Below, in pieces: positions 15,924 through 22,228 of a stretch of DNA of 30,307 nt (within the stretch, counting starts at the first letter, position 1; every line of letters starts with the position of its first letter). Source of the DNA: an uncultured Lachnospiraceae bacterium (GTDB taxonomy: Bacteria > Bacillota > Clostridia > Lachnospirales > Lachnospiraceae); contig URQQ01000049.1 in the NCBI GenBank assembly GCA_900549995.1, forward strand, positions 1-30,307, given 5' to 3'. Below the pieces are notes generated by a model, which saw only the letters and a list, made by a program, of their open reading frames with translations, did no database searches and was not told the DNA's origin. The translations under genes were made by a program, and so were the position numbers.

Positions 15924-16760
15924 ATGTCAGAACAAAATAACAGTGGATGTTCTCCGGAAGCCTGTGCAGGCTGCGAACATGCAGGAACCTGCAGCAGTAA
16001 ACAGGAAGATTTCAGAGTCCCGGGCAATCCATTTTCGCAGGTAAAAAAAGTAATCGGTGTTGTCAGCGGCAAAGGCGGAGTTGGTAAGTCCATGATTACT
16101 GCGTCAATTGCAAGGCAGATGAGAGAACAGGGATATACAGTTGGGATTCTGGATGCGGATATTACGGGGCCATCCATACCGAAAATGTATGGAATCCACG
16201 AGCGGGCAAAGGGAAGTGATGAAGGAATGTTCCCTTGTATTGCAAAAGATGAGACAAGAATTATGTCTGTGAATCTTCTTCTGGATGAAGAGGATGCGCC
16301 GGTTATCTGGAGAGGACCTGTGATCGCAGGCGTTGTGACACAGTTCTGGACGGATGTCATGTGGGGCGATCTGGATGTCCTGCTTGTTGACATGCCTCCG
16401 GGAACAGGAGATGTGCCTCTTACGGTGTTCCAGTCATTGCCTGTTGATGGAGTTGTTATTGTAACTTCACCGCAGGATCTGGTTCAGATGATTGTAAAGA
16501 AGGCATATAACATGGCACAGCAGATGAAGATTCCGGTTCTTGGAATTGTAGAAAACTACAGCTATATGGAATGTCCGGACTGCGGAAAGAGAATCAATGT
16601 ATTTGGAGAAAGCCATATAGACGAAATTGCGGCCGGCCTTGGAATTGATGTCCTTGGGAAAATGCCCATTGACCCAGTGATCGCGCAGGCTGTAGAGGAT
16701 GAGAAATTCTATGAAGTAAAAAATCCATATCTGGAAGATATTGTAGAAAAACTGAGATAG
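15924..16760 (+). CDS. mrp: Mrp/NBP35-type Fe-S cluster carrier ATPase
   Basis: This 278-residue P-loop ATPase of the ApbC/Mrp/Nbp35 group is thought to carry or deliver Fe-S clusters to apoproteins in the cytosol. It has the deviant Walker A GKGGVGKS (49-56), switch motif DADITGPSIPK, VDMPPGTGD (155-163) and the cluster-binding CPDC (C217, C220). An N-terminal extension contains four cysteines, C9, C14, C17 and C23, in the pattern seen in eukaryotic/archaeal Nbp35 and many clostridial proteins. It lies 23 bases after ridA and 10 before a TetR gene. Two Fe-S proteins, a radical SAM protein and an Fe-S helicase, are encoded downstream and are plausible but unproven clients. Confidence 0.93.
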   Translation: MSEQNNSGCSPEACAGCEHAGTCSSKQEDFRVPGNPFSQVKKVIGVVSGKGGVGKSMITASIARQMREQGYTVGILDADITGPSIPKMYGIHERAKGSDEGMFPCIAKDETRIMSVNLLLDEEDAPVIWRGPVIAGVVTQFWTDVMWGDLDVLLVDMPPGTGDVPLTVFQSLPVDGVVIVTSPQDLVQMIVKKAYNMAQQMKIPVLGIVENYSYMECPDCGKRINVFGESHIDEIAAGLGIDVLGKMPIDPVIAQAVEDEKFYEVKNPYLEDIVEKLR

Positions 16761-16770
16761 GAAGCTGAGA

Positions 16771-17415
16771 ATGAAATCAAATATTTCGAAAGAATGCTAT
16801 ATCCGGACGGCGTATCAGATTATTCTGAATGAAGGACCACAGGCACTCAGTATCAGAAGGCTCGCAAAGGAGCTGGAATGTAACACTGCGAATCTGTACC
16901 GGTATTTTAAAAGCCTGGATGAGCTGGCTGCCTACGCATCACTTCAATACCTGAAAGACTATCTGGAAGAGCTGAAAGTTTTATTGAACTCGGAAGAGAG
17001 CAGTCTGAATAAGTTCATAGCGATCTGGGAGTGCTTTACACGGTACTCTTTTAAATCTCCGGAAGTTTTCAATAACCTTTTCTTCAGAAACCACGGCGGT
17101 TCTCTGGATGAGATTGTGAAAGATTACTATCAGATGTTCCCGGAAGATATGAGGGGAATGTCACAGGAAGATAAGGAGAGCTTTTTGAACGGTGATTTTG
17201 ACTACCGTAATTATCTTCTGGCGCTTCGGTGTGCCAAGGATGGTTTTTTCAAAATGGAAGATGTGGATATGGTAAACAGGCTCAGCAGTTCAGTCTATAA
17301 AGGGTTTTTAAAGGAACTGCTGGATATGAAAAGAGCAGAGGAAGAAGTAGACGATGATTTGGTTGAGCAGTTTATGGAATGTCTGAAGGAACTTGTACGT
17401 CATTATGTAACATAG
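16771..17415 (+). CDS. TetR-family transcriptional regulator
   Basis: The 214-residue protein has a TetR N-terminal DNA-binding domain. Helix-turn-helix residues about 25-45 read ALSIRRLAKELECNTANLYRYF, here with the characteristic NLYRYFKSLDEL end of the motif. An all-helical ligand-binding and dimerisation domain of about 150 residues follows. AGGAAG precedes ATG 16771, which is 10 bases after mrp, so it is probably read with ridA and mrp and closed by the terminator at 17418-17450. Ligand and target are unknown. No clear palindromic operator was found directly beside it. Confidence 0.88.
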   Translation: MKSNISKECYIRTAYQIILNEGPQALSIRRLAKELECNTANLYRYFKSLDELAAYASLQYLKDYLEELKVLLNSEESSLNKFIAIWECFTRYSFKSPEVFNNLFFRNHGGSLDEIVKDYYQMFPEDMRGMSQEDKESFLNGDFDYRNYLLALRCAKDGFFKMEDVDMVNRLSSSVYKGFLKELLDMKRAEEEVDDDLVEQFMECLKELVRHYVT

Positions 17416-17417
17416 GG

Positions 17418-17450
17418 AGTGTCCCATACCGTTGGTATGGGGCACTTTTT
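17418..17450 (+). terminator. Terminator after the TetR gene
   Basis: CCCATACC (17423-17430) pairs with GGTATGGG (17434-17441) around GTT, with AGTG/CACT extending the stem, and TTTTT follows. It begins three bases after the TetR stop and separates this unit from the SOS-controlled genes. Confidence 0.92.
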
Positions 17451-17485
17451 GCTGTTATTTTGTCCCGGAAAAATGAATAGATCAC

Positions 17486-17537
17486 TTTACAAAATCGAAC
17501 ATATGTGCTAGTATATACAAAACAGAACATAAGTTCG
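17486..17537 (+). promoter_or_regulatory. LexA-controlled (SOS) promoter with two boxes
   Basis: TTTACA (17486-17491), 17 bases and TGC-TAGTAT (-10 at 17509-17514, with TGn extension) form a promoter. A near-consensus Firmicutes LexA box, CGAACATATGTGC (17496-17508, one mismatch in the right arm), fills the spacer. A second, AGAACATAAGTTCG (17524-17537), covers the start of transcription with perfect GAAC/GTTC arms. LexA at either would block RNA polymerase. This places the following two genes in the DNA-damage response. Confidence 0.8.
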
Positions 17538-17552
17538 AATGGTGGTGGCGAA

Positions 17553-18881
17553 ATGACTTTACAGGAAAATATGACATTGAACGAAAAGCTGAATATACTT
17601 TCGGATGCTGCGAAGTATGACGTGGCGTGTACATCCAGCGGAACTGAGAGACAGAGTGACGGGACAGGAACCGGGAACTGCAGGCTTACAGGCATCTGCC
17701 ATAGTTTTTCGGCAGATGGGCGGTGTATTTCACTCTTGAAGATCCTTTTTACAAATGAGTGTATTTATGACTGCAAATATTGTATCAACAGGTCGTCTAA
17801 CGACGTAAAGCGTGCGTCTTTTACACCGGACGAAATATGTACTCTTACGATGGAATTTTACAGGCGGAATTATATTGAAGGATTATTTCTGAGTTCCGGA
17901 ATTCTGAAAAGCCCTGACTACACAATGGAACTGATCTGTGCTGCATTGTATAAGCTGCGTACAGAATACCATTTTCAGGGGTATATCCATGTAAAGGCGA
18001 TACCGGGGGCAGATCCGGTTCTGATACAGCAGGCGGGATTCCTGGCGGACCGTATGAGCGTGAATCTGGAGCTGCCGACAGCCGAAGGACTTAAGAAACT
18101 GGCACCGCACAAGAACCGTAAGAATATACTGGCTCCGATGCGTCTTGTACAGAATCGGATGGCAGAGAACCAGCAGGAGATCGCTGCATACAGGAATGCG
18201 AAGCGGTTTGTTCCGGCCGGGCAGAGTACGCAGATGATCATAGGTGCGACACCGGAGTCAGACTATCAGATTATGAGTGTGGCTGAATCACTTTATAAAA
18301 AGTTTGAACTGCGCAGAGTTTTTTATTCAGCTTTTGTGAGGGTAAATGAGGATTCCTCACTTCCTGCGCCTTTGGCGGATGGGCCTCCGCTTTTAAGGGA
18401 GCACCGCCTGTATCAGGCGGACTGGCTGCTCCGCTACTATGGCTTTGAGGCGGGGGAATTATTGTCTGAATCCAGGCCGAACTTTAATGTCCTGCTTGAT
18501 CCAAAGTGTGACTGGGCGCTGCGGAATCTGGATATATTTCCGTTGGAAGTAAATAAAGCTGATTATTTCACACTGCTCCGGGTTCCGGGGATTGGAACGA
18601 AATCTGCGAAGCGTATTGTAAAGGCGAGAAGGTTTGCCGCACTTGATTTCCAGGATCTGAAAAAGATGGGAGTCGTGCTGAAGCGTGCATTGTATTTTAT
18701 TACATGTAAGGGCAGGATGATGTACCCGGTGAAGATAGAGGAAGATTATATTACGAGGAATCTTCTGAATGTAAAAGAAAAACTGCCGGATACGGACGGG
18801 ATCAGATATCAGCAGTTATCATTGTTTGATGATGTCAGTTATGGATCAGGGACAAAGCCGATGAAGATGTTACTTGGGTAG
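17553..18881 (+). CDS. Putative DNA modification/repair radical SAM protein (TIGR03916 type)
   Basis: The protein has 442 residues from ATG 17553. The radical SAM cluster motif CX3CX2C is at C70, C74 and C77 (NECIYDCKYC), preceded by the family-typical N-terminus EKLNILSDAAKYDVACTSSG. Near residue 345, VPGIGTKSAKRIVKARRF is a helix-hairpin-helix, a non-specific DNA-binding motif. The family is described only as a radical SAM protein linked to uracil-DNA-glycosylase-type partners; the reaction is unknown. An ATG at 17571 (AGGA upstream) is an equally reasonable start. The possible GTG 17505 lies inside the promoter and is rejected. The upstream LexA boxes support a damage-response role. The DUF4130 partner follows 8 bases after the stop. 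Confidence 0.9.
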   Translation: MTLQENMTLNEKLNILSDAAKYDVACTSSGTERQSDGTGTGNCRLTGICHSFSADGRCISLLKILFTNECIYDCKYCINRSSNDVKRASFTPDEICTLTMEFYRRNYIEGLFLSSGILKSPDYTMELICAALYKLRTEYHFQGYIHVKAIPGADPVLIQQAGFLADRMSVNLELPTAEGLKKLAPHKNRKNILAPMRLVQNRMAENQQEIAAYRNAKRFVPAGQSTQMIIGATPESDYQIMSVAESLYKKFELRRVFYSAFVRVNEDSSLPAPLADGPPLLREHRLYQADWLLRYYGFEAGELLSESRPNFNVLLDPKCDWALRNLDIFPLEVNKADYFTLLRVPGIGTKSAKRIVKARRFAALDFQDLKKMGVVLKRALYFITCKGRMMYPVKIEEDYITRNLLNVKEKLPDTDGIRYQQLSLFDDVSYGSGTKPMKMLLG

Positions 18882-18889
18882 GAGGAGAA

Positions 18890-19654
18890 ATGAAAACGAT
18901 ATATCAGTGCAGTGATACGGTGACAGGGGTCTTTTCCGCAGTTTATGATGCATGGAAGGCCGGGTGCGATGAAAGGAAAATGGGGATAGCGTTAAAAGAT
19001 GAGATGAATCTGCGGTTGTTTGGCGAGTACGTACAGGTGGAGGAATCGGAAAGAAAAGCGGCTGTGGTGCAGAACACAATTGAGAAGCATATGGGACCGG
19101 ATGCCGCCCTTGCGATCTATCAGGCAGCGCTGTCTGCGGATTCTTTGAAAGGAGATGCAATCCTTGGAACGATAGCAGAGGCGAGACGCATTTCGGACAG
19201 CCGTAAGATTATGAATCATCTTGGGAATCCTTCGGTGGAAAAAGTCTTTGAATTAAGCCGCAGCGTAGGAATTGAGGCACACCTGTTTTTAGGATTTGTC
19301 AGATTCCGGGAACTTGAGAACCGGGTTCTGTTTTCGGAGATAGAACCGAAAAGCCAGGTACTGACATGTATCGCGGATCATTTTGCAGGGAGGCTGCCGC
19401 TTGAGAACTGGATGATTTATGACAGAACCCATCAAATGTTTCTGGTCCATGAGGCTAAAAAAAGATGGGTGCTGGTTTCCGGGGAAGGGATTGAGAGGAT
19501 AAGAAAAATAAGTTCCTCGGAGGCGGAGGCAGAGTTTACAAGGCTGTGGTGCGGTTTCTGCGAGAGCATTTCGATCGCAGAGCGGACAAGCAGAAAGAGG
19601 CAGATGCAGCATCTCCCTTTGCATTTTCGGCAGGATATGGTAGAATTTCAATAG
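18890..19654 (+). CDS. DUF4130 protein (TIGR03915, probable DNA metabolism protein)
   Basis: This 254-residue protein is the conserved partner of the radical SAM protein before it. The DUF4130 core runs from about residue 85 to the end, with landmark stretches ELSRSVGIEAHLFLGFVRF, ADHFAGRLPLENWMIYDRTH and a C-terminal LWCGFCESISIAERTSRKRQ. In many genomes this domain is fused to, or neighbours, a uracil-DNA glycosylase domain. No such domain is attached here, so the protein is the stand-alone form. GGAGGAG overlaps the preceding stop codon and fixes ATG 18890. It shares the SOS promoter of its partner. Biochemical activity is not known. Confidence 0.88.
   Translation: MKTIYQCSDTVTGVFSAVYDAWKAGCDERKMGIALKDEMNLRLFGEYVQVEESERKAAVVQNTIEKHMGPDAALAIYQAALSADSLKGDAILGTIAEARRISDSRKIMNHLGNPSVEKVFELSRSVGIEAHLFLGFVRFRELENRVLFSEIEPKSQVLTCIADHFAGRLPLENWMIYDRTHQMFLVHEAKKRWVLVSGEGIERIRKISSSEAEAEFTRLWCGFCESISIAERTSRKRQMQHLPLHFRQDMVEFQ
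19619..19646 (+). promoter_or_regulatory. Candidate promoter of the nuclease-helicase gene
   Basis: TTGCAT (19619-19624), 16 bases and TAGAAT (19641-19646) with an upstream TGG extension lie in the last codons of the DUF4130 gene. Transcription would start near 19653, the first base of the leader element. The -10 surroundings ATATGGTAGAAT resemble those before the other two element copies. Confidence 0.5.
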
Positions 19655-19734
19655 CTATACAATCTGTATCTGGCGTTTAGCCAGAGTGAGGAAATACGAA
19701 GTATTTCCGAGGTTACGGATGAATCGTTATGGCT
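19653..19734 (+). promoter_or_regulatory. Cloverleaf-like leader element, copy 3 (upstream of nuclease-helicase)
   Basis: AGCTAT (19653-19658) closes with ATGGCT (19729-19734, one G-U pair). Inside are a minimal hairpin ACA-ATC-TGT (19659-19667), then TCTGGC-GTTTA-GCCAGA (19669-19685), then GTGA.GGAAATAC-GAA-GTATTTCC.GAGG.TTAC (19686-19716). TCTGTAT and GGCGTT.AGCC are shared with the copy at 25461-25586. GAGG and CGGATGA are shared with the copy at 6584-6696. It ends 46 bases before the helicase start. It overlaps the DUF4130 stop codon by two bases. Confidence 0.6.
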
Positions 19735-19780
19735 TTATAAGTAAGACGAATACGATTGTGGAAGGCCGGGAAACTGCCAT

Positions 19781-22135
19781 ATGGAAGATCAAAGGAAAAT
19801 AAGAATCTCTGTGCGCTCTCTGGTTGAGTTTATACTGCGTGAGGGAGATATCGACAATAGAACAGCAGCAGGCGTGGACAAAGAAGCCATGCAGATGGGA
19901 AGTAAAATACATCGCAAAATACAAAGACAGATGGGTTCCGGGTATCATGCGGAGGTACATCTGAAAACAGTCGTTCCTTATGAAGGGTTTGACCTTCAGG
20001 TAGAAGGAAGGGCGGATGGCATTATGGAGGAAGACGGGAAAGTCACTGTGGACGAGATCAAAGGAATCTTAAGGGAACTGGAACATGTGACAGAGCCGGT
20101 AAAGGTCCATCTTGCCCAGGCAAAATGTTATGCATATATTTATGCGTCGCAGCATGATCTGGATGAAATCTCTGTACAGATGACGTACTGCCAGATGGAG
20201 ACGGAAGAGATTAAACGGTTTACAGAGAAGTACCGGACTGATGCTCTGGAACAGTGGTTCCTTGATGTGGCCGGGAAGTATGAAAAATGGGCCAGATTTC
20301 AGGTTGAGTGGAGGGTGATGCGTAACCAGTCTGCAAAGGGAGTGGAATTCCCATTTCCTTACAGGGAGGGACAGAAGAAACTGGTAACTTCTGTATACAG
20401 GTCAATTCTTCGGAAGAAGAAGCTCTTTATACAGGCTCCGACAGGGGTCGGCAAGACGATCGCTTCTGTATTTCCTTCAGTGAAAGCTGTGGGAGAAGGG
20501 CTTGCGGAGAAAATATTCTACCTGACCGCAAAGACGATTACACGGACAGTTGCGGAGCAGGCATTTCTTCGGTTGCGTCAGCAGAATCTGAAGATGAAAG
20601 TGATTACGCTTACAGCCAAAGATAAAATCTGTTTTTGTGAAGAGACGAACTGCAATCCGGATCACTGTCCATATGCGCAGGGGCATTATGACAGGGTAAA
20701 TGATGCGGTCTATGAACTTATGACTTCGATGGATGATCTGGACCGTACAAGTCTTGAAAATCAGGCGAGGAAGCATGGCGTATGCCCGTTTGAGATGTCG
20801 CTCGATGTATCGAACTGGGCGGATGTCGTGATTTGTGACTATAATTATGTGTTTGATCCGAATGCACATTTAAAAAGATATTTCAGCGAAGGGATTCCGG
20901 GAGAATATCTGTTTCTGGTAGATGAGGCACATAATCTTGTAGATCGTGGAAGAGAGATGTACAGTGCGACGCTTTATAAGGAAGATTTTCTGAAAGTGAA
21001 GGGGCTTGTGAAGGGGGAGGATGTAAAACTTGCCCGGAGACTTGAGGAATGCAATAAGCAGCTTCTGGCTCTAAAGAAGGAATGTGAGAATTATCAGGTG
21101 TTAAACAGCGTATCACATTTTTCTCTGAAACTGTTGAATCTGATGGCTGAGATGGAGCGGTATTTTGAGGAGTCACAGAAAGAAGAAGTTAAGAATACGG
21201 TGTTGGATTTATACTTTGATGTCCGTCATTTTCTGAATATGCATGATAAGCTGGATGAAAATTATATCATTTATTCAGAAATGGAGGAAAGCGGCAGATT
21301 CAAGTTAAAGCTGTTCTGTGTGAATCCTTCTGTCAATCTTCAGGAATACCTGGATTTTGGAATCAGCACAGTGTTTTTCTCGGCGACGCTTCTGCCGGTA
21401 AACTATTATAAAGAACTCTTAAGCTGTTCGAAGGATGATTATGCGATCTATGTTGATTCTCCATTTCCGTCTGATAACAGACTTCTTTTGATCGGAAATG
21501 ATGTCAGTACGAAATATACCAGAAGAGGTCAGGGAATGTACCGTTCTTTTGCGGACTATATTTATACGATGGTCCGCTCAAAGAAGGGGAATTACATGGT
21601 GTTTTTCCCATCGTACCGCCTGATGGAGGACATCTATGATATTTTCACAGAAGTTACTGCAGACGGGGAAGTCGAATGTGTGATTCAGCAGCAGAATATG
21701 GGAGAGACAGAGCGTGAGGAGTTTCTTTACATGTTTGAAGAAGAGCGGAAGAAGAGCCTTGTAGGATTCTGTGTGATGGGCGGGATTTTCTCGGAAGGGA
21801 TTGACCTTTCAGAGGACCGGCTGATTGGTGCGGCTGTGATCGGGACAGGTCTGCCTCAGGTATGCAATGAAAGAGAGATGCTGAAGCAGTATTTTGCTGA
21901 CAGAGGAATGAAAGGATTTGATTATGCTTATCTGTATCCGGGAATGAATAAGGTGCAGCAGGCGGCAGGAAGAGTGATCAGGACGGATACGGATAAAGGA
22001 GTCATTATGCTTTTGGATGACCGGTTTCTTCTTCGGCAGTATCAGGAGTCATTTCCGCGGGAATGGGCTGACTTTAAGCGGTGCAGCCTTTTGAGTGCCA
22101 GAGAAGAAGTGATGAAATTCTGGGATGAAATCTGA
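19781..22135 (+). CDS. RecB/Cas4-type nuclease fused to Fe-S XPD/DinG-family helicase
   Basis: This 784-residue two-part enzyme starts with a PD-(D/E)XK nuclease with intact residues H44, D79 (GRADG), E92-x-K94 (DEIKG) and the RecB-type QxxxY at Q113-Y117. A superfamily 2 helicase follows, with Walker A APTGVGKT (219-226), an Fe-S cluster region with cysteines 284, 286, 291, 296 and 335, DEAH at 381-384, and motif VI QAAGRVIRTDTD near the end. XPD/DinG helicases unwind DNA 5' to 3'. Pairing with a nuclease suggests processing of branched or damaged DNA. No other start exists between the preceding in-frame stop (19742) and ATG 19781, although its ribosome site is weak. It follows the SOS-controlled pair but has its own leader and candidate promoter. 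Confidence 0.9.
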   Translation: MEDQRKIRISVRSLVEFILREGDIDNRTAAGVDKEAMQMGSKIHRKIQRQMGSGYHAEVHLKTVVPYEGFDLQVEGRADGIMEEDGKVTVDEIKGILRELEHVTEPVKVHLAQAKCYAYIYASQHDLDEISVQMTYCQMETEEIKRFTEKYRTDALEQWFLDVAGKYEKWARFQVEWRVMRNQSAKGVEFPFPYREGQKKLVTSVYRSILRKKKLFIQAPTGVGKTIASVFPSVKAVGEGLAEKIFYLTAKTITRTVAEQAFLRLRQQNLKMKVITLTAKDKICFCEETNCNPDHCPYAQGHYDRVNDAVYELMTSMDDLDRTSLENQARKHGVCPFEMSLDVSNWADVVICDYNYVFDPNAHLKRYFSEGIPGEYLFLVDEAHNLVDRGREMYSATLYKEDFLKVKGLVKGEDVKLARRLEECNKQLLALKKECENYQVLNSVSHFSLKLLNLMAEMERYFEESQKEEVKNTVLDLYFDVRHFLNMHDKLDENYIIYSEMEESGRFKLKLFCVNPSVNLQEYLDFGISTVFFSATLLPVNYYKELLSCSKDDYAIYVDSPFPSDNRLLLIGNDVSTKYTRRGQGMYRSFADYIYTMVRSKKGNYMVFFPSYRLMEDIYDIFTEVTADGEVECVIQQQNMGETEREEFLYMFEEERKKSLVGFCVMGGIFSEGIDLSEDRLIGAAVIGTGLPQVCNEREMLKQYFADRGMKGFDYAYLYPGMNKVQQAAGRVIRTDTDKGVIMLLDDRFLLRQYQESFPREWADFKRCSLLSAREEVMKFWDEI

Positions 22136-22145
22136 TGGAAGGACA

Positions 22146-22176
22146 TTGACTCTCCCATTAGGGGAGACTTTATAAT
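22146..22176 (+). promoter_or_regulatory. MerR-type promoter and operator of uvrA2
   Basis: TTGACT (22146-22151) and a perfect TATAAT (22171-22176) are separated by 19 bases, the overlong spacer characteristic of MerR-activated promoters. The spacer is almost filled by the perfect dyad TCTCCC-ATTAG-GGGAGA (22151-22167), resembling sites of the BmrR/TipA drug-sensing branch. No merR gene is present in the window, so the regulator must act from elsewhere. Confidence 0.85.
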
Positions 22177-22228
22177 AGTCTTGGAGTATGTGAGATACAC
22201 AAACGGGATATATTTAAAGGAGAGTAAA

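Noticed and set aside
17505..17552. GTG start for the radical SAM gene
   Set aside because: It lies within the promoter and both LexA boxes.
19781..20400. Cas4-like nuclease domain as part of a CRISPR system
   Set aside because: It is fused to a helicase, and no repeat-spacer array or other cas gene is present in the window.
22181..22228. TTG start giving uvrA2 16 extra residues
   Set aside because: It would begin 5 bases after the -10 box, before or at the start of transcription. ATG 22229 has AAAGGAG.
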